A program made the translations under genes and the position numbers. A stretch of DNA of 64,000 nt from Psychroflexus lacisalsi (GTDB taxonomy: Bacteria > Bacteroidota > Bacteroidia > Flavobacteriales > Flavobacteriaceae): contig NZ_JAIQYZ010000004.1 of assembly GCF_020164495.1 (NCBI RefSeq), positions 1-64,000 of the forward strand, in the 5' to 3' direction. This document shows positions 8,443-16,392 of this stretch, one piece after another. The notes under the pieces were generated by a model, which worked only from the letters and a program-made list of their open reading frames with translations, had not been told where the DNA came from and made no database searches. How positions within the stretch are numbered: position 1 is the stretch's first letter; every line of letters starts with the position of its first letter.

Positions 8443-9627
8443 CTATAATTTACTTCTCAAAATATCCATATCATTCGAAATTTTAGAATCAATCACCCTG
8501 GCATAAATTTGTGTGGTTGACAATTTTGTATGGCTAAGAAGTTTAGATACCGTTTCTATGGGAACACCATTAGCTAAAGTTACTGTAGTGGCTAATGTAT
8601 GTCTAGCTGCATGGAAACTTAGTTTTTTATTAATTTTTAAAATTTTGGTTATTTCTCTTAAATACTGATTTGTTTTTTGGTTAGAGTACACTGGGAGTAA
8701 AATATCATTATAACATACCTTTGGATGGTTTCTATATTTTTCAATAATACGTTCAGCTTCTTCCAACAATGGAATTCTCAGAGCAGTATTGGTCTTCATC
8801 CTTCTAGTGTGAATCCATTTTTTACCATCCATACCAATTTGAATATGTTTTTTCTTCAACTCTTTGACATCACCATAAGGTAAACCCGTATAACAACTGA
8901 ATACAAAAAAGTCGCGATTGGTTTCGTGAGTCGATCTTTTAATTTCATTTCTTTAATTTTTTGTAATTGAGCTTTGGACAAATAGACCATGTCTACGTGA
9001 TCAAAGCGAAGTTTAAATCTTTTGGTAGGGTTCTTTTCAATCCAATTTAAATCTTCAGCCAGACGCATCAGTTTTTTGAACCGTTCCATATGTTTCATGA
9101 AACATTATTATTAAGACTAGGCAATGCTCTCAAATAGCTTTCGAATCCTAAGGTAAATTCGTAATCAATTTGTTTAAGGTAGACATCTGAAGTATGTTGC
9201 TGAGCTTTCAAATAATCTTTCAAATAGCTTTCTGTAGTCGTATAGTTTTTCATCGTTCCATACTTTAAAACCTTGTCCATTTTCTCTTTGTGATAATTAA
9301 TCAGTTAGATAAGCGTGTAATGTTTCTGGTCGCTTCCAAGAAATCTAGCTTTAATCGATTCTGTTGTGGCCAGGAGTTCTTCCTTTAGGAGAACATCATA
9401 GGCTTAGTAAAGCTGTGTCTTAGTTTCATCAATTTTTTTATTGATCTGTCGGCTCTCAGAATTGCTGCCTATAAGCTTACTAGCAGATGGATTCCACCTA
9501 TCTACATGTTAAGCTAATTTCAAGGGATTTACCATTTAAGGTAATTCGGGCATAGAGGAGGGCTAATTCAGGTTTTTTTCTTTTTACGAATGATAAAAGA
9601 AATAGAAAAGGTTTGACTAGTACGCAT
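8443..9627 (-). pseudogene. Decayed tyrosine recombinase (integrase)
   Basis: Reading leftward from the ATG at 9627, three frames together match the intact integrase at 38707-39999: an N-terminal arm domain (RTSQTFSISFIIRKK, with internal stops), a SAM-like core-binding part (9280-9095), a middle part (9098-8856) and the catalytic end (8859-8443). The catalytic end retains HAARHTLATT, SHTKLSTTQIYARV and so the His, Arg and Tyr. At least two frameshifts and several stops show it is inactive. It belonged to an older element using the tRNA-Pro end repeat at 9877. Confidence 0.88.
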
Positions 9628-9724
9628 AGCTTTTTTGTTTAAATGAAACAATTAATTAAGGCGAAAGTCAAACTACCGGTACGTTTGTGTAAAGTAACGG
9701 AGCTTTAAAAGTACAAAAAAATAA

Positions 9725-9771
9725 CTCATGATTAACTCACAAATTCCAAGCGAACTCACGATGAACTCACG
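9725..9771. repeat. Paired AACTCA repeats, integrase arm-site candidates
   Basis: Four copies of AACTCA(T/C), arranged as two pairs with 11-base spacing (one helical turn) between the members of each pair. They lie between the decayed integrase and the tRNA-end repeat at 9877. This arrangement is typical of arm-type sites of tyrosine recombinases. Confidence 0.5.
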
Positions 9772-9810
9772 TTAAATTTGATACTGTTTGTTAAGTTTTG
9801 AGGAAAAAAT

Positions 9811-9848
9811 AAAGGGTAACTACATGAAAATCATATAATTACCCTTTT
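9811..9848 (-). terminator. Hairpin terminator beyond a tRNA-end repeat
   Basis: AAAGGGTAA (9811-9819) pairs with TTACCCTTT (9839-9847). Read on the - strand the hairpin is followed by a T-rich run. It lies just 3' of the tRNA-Pro end repeat, the place where a tRNA terminator would be. Confidence 0.6.
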
Positions 9849-9876
9849 AATTATGTTAAAACATAATCTGTTGTTG

Positions 9877-9890
9877 TCGGGGTGGCAGGA
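9877..9890 (-). other. tRNA-Pro 3'-end repeat, attachment site (att)
   Basis: TCGGGGTGGCAGGA, identical to the 3' end (on the - strand) of the tRNA-Pro fragment at 40191. Directly repeated at 63709 and 63988. It marks the junction between the old left-hand island and the 9.9-40.2 kb island. Confidence 0.8.
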
Positions 9891-9949
9891 GCTTTTTGTA
9901 ACTCACTGATCCCCATAATATTGAGACCTCGTACTTTAAATTCTGGATG

Positions 9950-9969
9950 TATTCACCGAATCCTTCACT
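9950..9969. repeat. Island-end repeat (arm-type site), left
   Basis: Matches 40069-40088 in 19 of 20 bases (TATTCACCGAATCCTTCACT here). Both lie inside the island, 60-100 bp from their att repeats. This supports 9877 and 40191 as the two ends of one element. Confidence 0.7.
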
Positions 9970-10040
9970 ACTTTAAAAAGAACAACTAAATCAATAAAAT
10001 TTAATCATCTTTGATATTATCAAATATACTAAAATTATAA

Positions 10041-10079
10041 TGTAGTAAATAAACTACACTTAGGTTTAATTTAATTTTG
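10041..10079 (+). promoter_or_regulatory. Promoter with operator-like inverted repeat
   Basis: TGTAGT (10041-10046) and ACTACA (10053-10058) form an inverted repeat with a 6-base spacer. TAATTTTG at 10072-10079 fits the Bacteroidota -7 box TAnnTTTG. The four-gene operon starts 87 bases downstream. AACTACACTTA at 10052-10062 recurs at 13666. Confidence 0.45.
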
Positions 10080-10165
10080 TGTCAAAATTTTTAATTTGGA
10101 GACTGATTTAATAAAAAAATTGGTTTGTTAGAATTCAAACTGATATTTTAAACTAACTAATTTTT

Positions 10166-11041
10166 ATGAAATTTTATCAATCAGATTTCAACTCCATACC
10201 ATTTGGTATTCTTTCAAATTTCGAGCGAGAATGCTTTGATCTAGATATAAAAGAAATTGTATATCCTTGGGATTTCGTCCATTCTCTAGGTGAACAAATA
10301 AAGGTTGACGCAAAGTTCTTAATAAATAATAGAGTTTTAAAAAAACAAAACGATAAAATACATAACGACAACATCATTGGATCAAAAGATAAAATATTAT
10401 TTTTTGATGATTCGCCACTCATACATAATGGTGTTATGTTTGATACCTCTGAAGGAGAAATTGTGATAGACTCTGATGTTATTATATATCCTTTTTCATT
10501 TATAAAAGGGCCATGCTATATTGGTAAAAATACAATAATAAAAGATGCTCGTATTTACGGAGGATGTTATATTGGAAAAGTTTGTAAAATTTCTGGGGAA
10601 ATGGAAAATTGTTATATTGGAAATTTCTCAAATAAAAATCATGAATCTTCTTTATTACATTCTTTTATTGGTGATTGGAATAATATTGCAGGTTATAGTA
10701 AAACTGCTGATTTAAACATTGATTATTCCAACATAAGTGTTTCTAATGGTAATTCCAATATCGATACTGGTAGAATCAAATTCGGTTGCAAAACTGATGA
10801 TTTTGTTAAAATTGGTGGAGGAGTTTTGATATACCCTGGGACTATATTCGGTTTCGCATCTACGATTTTAGACTTACCTGTAGCTAAAGGCTTTTATCCT
10901 TCTTTTTATAACAAGCACTTTCAAAATAATAAACATGATTTAGATAAATTTATTCAGGAGGTAGAAATCATCATGTCAAGACGTGATAAGCAAGTTTCTT
11001 CTAGTTTAATTGAAAAATTTAATAAAATATACCTTGAATGA
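10166..11041 (+). CDS. GlmU-like left-handed beta-helix protein (291 aa)
   Basis: The middle and C-terminal parts contain irregular hexapeptide repeats typical of left-handed beta-helix acyl/nucleotidyl transferases (GPCYIGKNTIIKDARIYGG, CYIGKVCKISGEMENCYIG). These resemble Bacteroidota GlmU-family putative sugar nucleotidyltransferases. The N-terminal 90 residues lack a recognisable GxGTRM nucleotide-binding loop, so transferase activity on a nucleotide is doubtful. Its stop overlaps the start of the next gene by 4 bases. A role in making an acylated or sugar-phosphate compound is inference from the operon. Confidence 0.65.
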   Translation: MKFYQSDFNSIPFGILSNFERECFDLDIKEIVYPWDFVHSLGEQIKVDAKFLINNRVLKKQNDKIHNDNIIGSKDKILFFDDSPLIHNGVMFDTSEGEIVIDSDVIIYPFSFIKGPCYIGKNTIIKDARIYGGCYIGKVCKISGEMENCYIGNFSNKNHESSLLHSFIGDWNNIAGYSKTADLNIDYSNISVSNGNSNIDTGRIKFGCKTDDFVKIGGGVLIYPGTIFGFASTILDLPVAKGFYPSFYNKHFQNNKHDLDKFIQEVEIIMSRRDKQVSSSLIEKFNKIYLE

Positions 11042-11928
11042 TAAATTCGTACAGACGATATACTTTTTACGGGAAGATTATTTTTTTTATTTCTTTATTG
11101 ACACCATTTAAATATTTTGTGAAATACTCATCAATCAAAAATCTTAACAAGCTTTCTCATTTCATGGCTAAATTAATTGCAATTTTAGATATTAAAAGTG
11201 CAATAGAGATAAAAAATAGAATTCATTTAGTGTTCAATAATTCTAGATGTGTAAATAAAATCTTTGAACGATATCTAACTAACCTGTATTATCATCTTTT
11301 TTTAACGATAAGAATTCCTTATATGAAAGAGCTTGAGGTAGAAAAGTTATTAATTATTGATAGTGAAAGTCAGGAATTACTCACGAAAATAAAATATTCT
11401 AACCATAAAATACTATTTGCTTCGAGTCATAATTATCAATTCATATTAATGAAGCTCTTATCAACTTGGGGTAAAACTAATAACATTAAAATTTTAACAA
11501 CTTTTGCATTAAAAGAGGAAAAAATATTTTCTAATTATATATCAAAACTTAAGAAAAAGCTTTTTTACTCATATCATTATTCAGTAAACATAAGCGATAA
11601 GGATTATAAAAGCATTTTTAAAAAACATTTAGAAAATGCAAACTATACTTTAATGTTTGGTGATGTAAGATTTCAATGTAAAAAAAAGGATGTTAAATTT
11701 CAAGTTAACAATCTTACATGCTTTTCTAATTCTGGTCTTAAGAATATGATACAAATAAATCAAACTCAGCGGATTTTTTTTACTTCTTTAAATAAGGAAG
11801 GATTCAAGTTTAGGTTTGTTATCCGAGAAATTAATGATTTATCCGATTATTATGAGAACTTGAAATACAATATAAAAAAACATCCTTCAGATTGGTTATT
11901 ATGGTTTCATAGCCCATTATTTAAATAA
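11038..11928 (+). CDS. LpxL/HtrB-like lysophospholipid acyltransferase (296 aa)
   Basis: Features of the LpxL/HtrB family are visible: a hydrophobic N-terminus that could anchor it in the inner membrane, ILFASSHNYQF where family members have the HxxxxD/E active site (His kept, acidic partner not obvious), LMFGDVRFQCKKKDVKF in the place of the conserved DQ segment, and a terminal PSDWLLWFHSPLFK like the family's PeqWlWxHrRfK. Sequence is strongly divergent, so the acyl acceptor is unknown. It overlaps the gene before it by 4 bases and is 9 bases from the next. Confidence 0.65.
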   Translation: MINSYRRYTFYGKIIFFISLLTPFKYFVKYSSIKNLNKLSHFMAKLIAILDIKSAIEIKNRIHLVFNNSRCVNKIFERYLTNLYYHLFLTIRIPYMKELEVEKLLIIDSESQELLTKIKYSNHKILFASSHNYQFILMKLLSTWGKTNNIKILTTFALKEEKIFSNYISKLKKKLFYSYHYSVNISDKDYKSIFKKHLENANYTLMFGDVRFQCKKKDVKFQVNNLTCFSNSGLKNMIQINQTQRIFFTSLNKEGFKFRFVIREINDLSDYYENLKYNIKKHPSDWLLWFHSPLFK

Positions 11929-11937
11929 GCTATATTT

Positions 11938-12591
11938 ATGTCCAAAGACAACGTTTACATTTTCGATTTAGACGATACTTTATTTCCAACAGCTACCATT
12001 CGTAAAGATGTTGGGTTGCCTTTATTAAATAAACTTAAAGAAATAAATTATTCAGAAAGGTACTTTGAAAAAAGTATGATAGAAGTTATTTATAATGACT
12101 GTTGGAAAAATTCATTTGTTGAATTAATAGACAAATATAATCTTCCTAATGTTTTTATTAATGGATTACATCGTGCTTATAAAGAATTGGAGGTTACTCA
12201 TAAACTTAAGCTTTATAAAGACGCTGAGATAATAAAAGAATTAAATGAAGATAAATATCTTGTTACTACTGGATATGAAAAATTACAAAAAAGTAAGGTT
12301 CAATCACTTGGTATTGAATCTTATTTCAAAGAGATATTTGTAAATGACTCAATTGAAAAATTCAAACTTGGGAAGTTATTTTTTTTTAATAAAATTTTTA
12401 AAAAATATAATATAAAGCCAGATAGTTTTATCGTAATCGGAGATAATGTAAACTCTGAGATTAAAGCTGGAAACAAATTAAGTTTTACAACTGTTTTAAT
12501 TGATAGAAATACTTTAGTTGAAGATAGTTTAGCAAACTTCAATATAAGTTCTTTAGAAGAGATTTTATTTTTAAATAATGCATATGAGTAG
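11938..12591 (+). CDS. HAD-superfamily hydrolase (217 aa)
   Basis: Motif I FDLDDTLFP (residues 9-17) gives the nucleophile and acid Asp. Motif II is VTTG, a conserved Lys follows, and motif IV is IGDNVNSEIKAG. The cap is helical and the length fits HAD subfamily IA phosphatases such as phosphoglycolate or sugar-phosphate phosphatases. Cytoplasmic. It overlaps the next gene by 14 bases. In this operon it probably removes a phosphate from a small-molecule intermediate, but the substrate is not evident. Confidence 0.8.
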   Translation: MSKDNVYIFDLDDTLFPTATIRKDVGLPLLNKLKEINYSERYFEKSMIEVIYNDCWKNSFVELIDKYNLPNVFINGLHRAYKELEVTHKLKLYKDAEIIKELNEDKYLVTTGYEKLQKSKVQSLGIESYFKEIFVNDSIEKFKLGKLFFFNKIFKKYNIKPDSFIVIGDNVNSEIKAGNKLSFTTVLIDRNTLVEDSLANFNISSLEEILFLNNAYE

Positions 12592-13525
12592 TAAGAACGA
12601 GATAGTAAATGCTATTAAAGAATGGGGTTTACAAAATTCTAACGTCAATTGTATTTTACATATAGGTTCACTAATTAATAATGATAATGATAAGTATTCA
12701 GATATTGATGTTATCGTATTCTGTAATAATGTATCAACATTTTTGTTTGAAAAAGAGTGGGTGAACGAAATTAATCCTTTTAAAATTTGTTATACCCAGA
12801 TAAATTTTTCTGGAGGAATGCCTATGAAGAGAATTGTTTTTTCAAATGGCATAGAGCTTGATCTGACACCTGTAAAATATAACGAGATTTTAAAGGCTTT
12901 TATTTACTGTAAAATTTCAAAGACTTTTTTTTATAAAATTTTATCAAATAATCTTAAAGATGAAATTGAAAATAATATTCAAATTTTTAATGAGTATACT
13001 TCTAACGGAATGAAATATATTGTTGACAAAAAGAATATTTCAAGAAGTATTGAATTTATTTCTAAATCATTTCCCAAGGGTTCATTTAAGGTTACACACA
13101 GTATGTTTGAGGAAAACTACAATTATTTTTTCCATCAAATAATTAGAGAATCTATAAGAATAGTAAGGGGTGAGCTTTATGCTTCAAAAGAATGTGCAGA
13201 ATACTTTTCCAAAGCAAAACTTAGAGAGCTAATAGAATGGTATATGAAATTGGAAAAAGGTATGGGATTAGATACATATCATAATGGGAAAAAATTAGAA
13301 TATTGGTGTGATGAAAAAATTTTAAAAAAGATGGCAGGAATTTATGGCTATTTAGATTTTGAAAGTAGTAAAAATGCACTATTCAATACATTTAATTTAT
13401 ATACTGAGATTGCTACTGTAGTATCAATAAAAATAGGTTACAACATTAATTTTTATATCGAGGTTAAAGATTTTACAGAAGAACATGTGAATAGTATTTT
13501 TGGAGATATAAAAAAGTCCGACTAA
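12578..13525 (+). CDS. ANT(6)-like nucleotidyltransferase (315 aa)
   Basis: Near the N-terminus HIGSLINNDNDKYSDIDVIV holds the Gly-Ser plus Asp-x-Asp metal-binding pattern of the polymerase-beta nucleotidyltransferase fold. A second acidic site (GIELDLTPV) follows at the spacing of aminoglycoside 6-adenylyltransferases. The C-terminal helical half (REL...WYMKLEKGMGLDTYHNGKKLE) also resembles that family. It overlaps the HAD gene by 14 bases and closes the operon. Its natural substrate is unknown; antibiotic resistance should not be assumed from the family alone. Confidence 0.7.
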   Translation: MHMSSKNEIVNAIKEWGLQNSNVNCILHIGSLINNDNDKYSDIDVIVFCNNVSTFLFEKEWVNEINPFKICYTQINFSGGMPMKRIVFSNGIELDLTPVKYNEILKAFIYCKISKTFFYKILSNNLKDEIENNIQIFNEYTSNGMKYIVDKKNISRSIEFISKSFPKGSFKVTHSMFEENYNYFFHQIIRESIRIVRGELYASKECAEYFSKAKLRELIEWYMKLEKGMGLDTYHNGKKLEYWCDEKILKKMAGIYGYLDFESSKNALFNTFNLYTEIATVVSIKIGYNINFYIEVKDFTEEHVNSIFGDIKKSD

Positions 13526-13665
13526 ACTTTCTTGATTTTAATATAATTCAAACTTCGCTCAAATTAATTCTGTCAAAAAATAAACTTAATCAATCCCTTT
13601 TAAATCTTACATTATTGAATCTAAGTTATTGTCAATTAACTTAAAAAGTTAGCAATAATAATAAG

Positions 13666-13825
13666 AACTACACTTAAGGCTAGTGTGATATAATCTTTAT
13701 CTCCATACTTTTATTTAACATTAGAAGATACCGAAAATCCAGTAAAGAGTAGGTTTAATCACTGAGATTGAAAAAGTAATATTATCTCAGCATTTTAAAA
13801 GAAGTTTAATCGCTGTGAAAACAGC
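13666..13825 (+). promoter_or_regulatory. Leader region of the second peptide locus
   Basis: The 316 bases between 13525 and 13842 carry no gene. They contain AACTACACTTA (13666-13676, also at 10052), an inverted repeat CTGAGAT/ATCTCAG (13762-13768 with 13784-13790), a direct repeat GTTTAATC (13753 and 13804), and a short hairpin GCTGT-GAAA-ACAGC (13812-13825) ending 16 bases before the peptide ATG. The density of structure suggests a regulatory leader. Confidence 0.5.
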
Positions 13826-13841
13826 ATAAAATTTAAAAATT

Positions 13842-14078
13842 ATGAAAAAAGTAATTTTCACATTTTCAGCAGTAGCCATTGGATTCGCATCTCTTGCATT
13901 TGCTCCTGTAGAAAAAAGCAATGACATGAATACTAATTTTGTAACTAATTCTTCATCATCAGAGGGTTGCGATAATTTTAGTAGAACTTATAGAGATGCC
14001 ACAGAATGTTGGACTAAATCAACATCAGATCCAGTTGAGTTGGAAACAGCTCAGCTTAATGTGCTCAATTCTTATTAA
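13842..14078 (+). CDS. Small secreted peptide with two Cys (78 aa)
   Basis: Signal peptide MKKVIFTFSAVAIGFASLAFA (residues 1-21), then a short Ser/Asn-rich mature part with two Cys (SEGCDNF and TECWTK). Length, position and signal peptide match the peptide genes at 850, 2540 and 21458, although the mature sequence differs. A hairpin with a T run separates it from the downstream GLPGLI gene. No known family recognised; a product of this locus that is secreted and then handled by the GLPGLI/HTTM/TonB proteins is inference. Confidence 0.75.
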   Translation: MKKVIFTFSAVAIGFASLAFAPVEKSNDMNTNFVTNSSSSEGCDNFSRTYRDATECWTKSTSDPVELETAQLNVLNSY

Positions 14079-14092
14079 TGTCCAACTTCATT

Positions 14093-14137
14093 AAAGCATT
14101 ATTCTTGAAAATAAATTTGAGGATAATGCTTTTTATT
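14093..14137 (+). terminator. Attenuator-like terminator between peptide and GLPGLI genes
   Basis: AAAGCATTAT (14093-14102) pairs with ATAATGCTTT (14123-14132) and a T-rich stretch follows. It lies inside the operon, so partial termination would give much more peptide mRNA than downstream mRNA. Confidence 0.6.
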
Positions 14138-14150
14138 TAAACTTACATAA

Positions 14151-14948
14151 ATGATTCACTTTTTTAATTGTGGTTATATTTTTACGCTTATCTTATTCTC
14201 ATACGCTATAAGTAATGCACAACAAATAGAAACGCCTATTGTAAAAATTACATACGCAAGTTCGCCAATAAGCCAATATAATATGTCTAAAGATGATATG
14301 ATGGAATCCTCATCAAAAGCATCTGTATATAGTTTAATGCAAGGAATTACTGATTATTACAGCTTATATATCAACTTGGAAGATCGGTCTTCATTATATG
14401 TTTTGGATTCTACTGAACAGAAAAAAGTAAGAGGTTGGGAAATTTCAAGCACCACAGCTTCACCAGTAGATACAGTTCTATTTTCAATTAAAACACCGAA
14501 AGAAAAGACATTCAAGCATGAATGGATTATGAACCAAACCTTTTTTACGGAAGGCAAAGTTGGAGATTTAAAGTGGGAGCTTACCGATGAAGAAAAAAAC
14601 ATAAGTGGACTCAAATGTTACAGAGCCATTTCCAAAAATTATCCTATGCTTTCAGTTTGGTATACCAAGGAAATTCCTGTGTCTAATGGGCCTGGTATAT
14701 ATCAAGGTTTACCTGGTCTTATCGTTAGTGTAGAAGATTTTTTCCGTACGATTCAATTAATTGAAGTTGAATATATTAAAAGTGTAGAAACATTTAAAAA
14801 GTTATATAATATTAAAAAAGCATTTTTTTCTGAAAAAAAAGAAAATGGTAAAAATTTTTCCGAAGAGCCAATTTTGATTCTAAAAAAGGGTGATTTAGCA
14901 AGAAGCCTATATGAATATACTCATGGTAAGTCCTATAGAAAAAATTAG
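14151..14948 (+). CDS. GLPGLI family secreted protein (265 aa)
   Basis: Signal peptide to about residue 24 (ends SNAQ). Longer than the others, with an insert around residues 60-110. Core ISGLKCYRA keeps the Cys; SVWYTKEIPVSNGP and GLPGLIVSV follow. It stands between the 13842 peptide gene and the genes for a small membrane-anchored protein, the HTTM protein and a TonB receptor, all in the same direction with short gaps. Confidence 0.9.
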   Translation: MIHFFNCGYIFTLILFSYAISNAQQIETPIVKITYASSPISQYNMSKDDMMESSSKASVYSLMQGITDYYSLYINLEDRSSLYVLDSTEQKKVRGWEISSTTASPVDTVLFSIKTPKEKTFKHEWIMNQTFFTEGKVGDLKWELTDEEKNISGLKCYRAISKNYPMLSVWYTKEIPVSNGPGIYQGLPGLIVSVEDFFRTIQLIEVEYIKSVETFKKLYNIKKAFFSEKKENGKNFSEEPILILKKGDLARSLYEYTHGKSYRKN

Positions 14949-14963
14949 TGAGATATAATTTAC

Positions 14964-15524
14964 ATGAATATGAATATCACTATGAAAAAGAAAATTTTGA
15001 TTTTATTATTCAGTGTACACTTACTGCTTATTTTTTTTCAAGCATTCTGGACGACAGTAGATATGTATTTTGATATTCATTATAATAAAAAAATTGATAT
15101 CCCAATATTGAACGTTTTTAGACAAAACAACTTTACAGAACCATATTATTTGATTTCGGGTATTAATACAGGCTATGGCTTTTATGGAATAAAAACTGCT
15201 ACAGAAAAATATTTGCGCTGTACATGTTATGACTCCTCCGATAAAATTTTAAATCAAGACAGATATTTTAATTTAAAAACTTCTAATGGAATTTCTCGTC
15301 TTGAAAGCTTGAATGCAAATCAATTAAAAGCTTTAAATTATAGAAAAGATTATATTAATAAACTTTTCAAATGGCAAGGAAAAGAATTTGCAAAGTCTAT
15401 TCCAGGCTGTACTTCTTATAAAATTGAACTAATAACTATTGTGCCTAAGAACACTGAGGAACAGAAACTCAGAACAAAACCAGAATTATATGTTATTCAA
15501 GAAAATTTCTTTTATCTACAATAG
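14964..15524 (+). CDS. Membrane-anchored unknown protein beside HTTM gene (186 aa)
   Basis: One N-terminal hydrophobic segment (residues ~9-30), then a soluble domain with CTCYDSS and GCTSYK cysteines. ATG 14982 (MKKK) is an equally good start. It stops 7 bases before the HTTM gene. Proteins of this size commonly accompany HTTM-domain proteins in Bacteroidota, in my recollection, but I cannot name a family. The Cys residues on the periplasmic side and the Cys peptide in the same operon make a redox or peptide-handling role possible. Confidence 0.6.
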   Translation: MNMNITMKKKILILLFSVHLLLIFFQAFWTTVDMYFDIHYNKKIDIPILNVFRQNNFTEPYYLISGINTGYGFYGIKTATEKYLRCTCYDSSDKILNQDRYFNLKTSNGISRLESLNANQLKALNYRKDYINKLFKWQGKEFAKSIPGCTSYKIELITIVPKNTEEQKLRTKPELYVIQENFFYLQ

Positions 15525-15531
15525 TTTAATA

Positions 15532-16392
15532 ATGAAATTTGAAAAAGATGGTAGTGAAAAAAAGTTTTTGATTTTTTTCAGGCTAATGGTAAGTATAATT
15601 GCTCTGATAGAGATAGCATCTTTAGCTGGTGATTTGTCCTTGCTTTTTTCTGATAATTCCACTATTGTTCCACAAGATTTAATGTATCTACAATCAGGAT
15701 ATTTTAAATATTTATATCCGTTTTATCAGTTTTTGGACTCTTATAATCTAACTAATTATTTCTATTCATATGCTATATTTCTTTATATACTAAGTTTGCT
15801 TTTTCTTTTAGTAGGATTATTTACACGTTATTCAGCTTTTATAGCCCTCATCCTTCAATTGATTATTTTTAAAAGTTTTTCGCCTTTTAATTAAGGGTAT
15901 GATTTTTTTTTAACTATGTCCCTTTTCTATTGCTTAGTATTTCCTGTTGGAAATTATTACTCTTTAGATAAAAAGATTTTTAAAGGTAAAGCGAAAACAA
16001 ATTTACGCTACAGGAAGGTTCTACAGATACATTTGTCTACCGTTTATTTTTTTTCAGGTATTGCGAAAGGTTTAGATAGCGGTTGGTGGAATGGCGATTC
16101 TCTATGGAGAGCTTTGGCTTCAGTAGATAATTCATTTTATCATATGCCTTCATTTATTTTAGTAATTATAGGTGTTGGAACTGTATTAATTGAATTTTCT
16201 TATCCTTTTTTAGTCTATAAAAAAGTAACTAGAAAATATATTCTTACATCAATTATCATTATGCATCTTTCTATCGCAGTGATGTTGGATTTATATGCAT
16301 TTTCCACAATAATGATTATGTGGAATATAGCTGCTTTTGGTAATCTTGACTCATTTTCACAAAAAAAATACATAGATGTTAAAACAGTATAG
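15532..16392 (+). pseudogene. HTTM/VKGC-like membrane protein with in-frame stop
   Basis: The two halves (15532-15894 and 15895-16392) are in the same frame, separated only by TAA at 15892-15894. Several membrane segments are present, with features of the HTTM domain related to vitamin-K-dependent gamma-carboxylase: YDFFLTMSLFYCLVFP just after the stop and FFSGIAKGLDSGWWNGDSL. A single change (TAT to TAA in Asn-Tyr-Gly-Tyr-Asp) would explain the break. ATG 15532 is the natural start; upstream in-frame codons overlap the previous gene. The end overlaps the receptor gene by 17 bases. It may be a recent nonsense mutation, readthrough, a split gene or a sequencing error. Confidence 0.8.

Noticed and set aside
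12578..13525. Aminoglycoside resistance gene
   Set aside because: The fold resembles ANT(6), but the sequence is distant and the operon context is biosynthetic, so a resistance phenotype is not supported.
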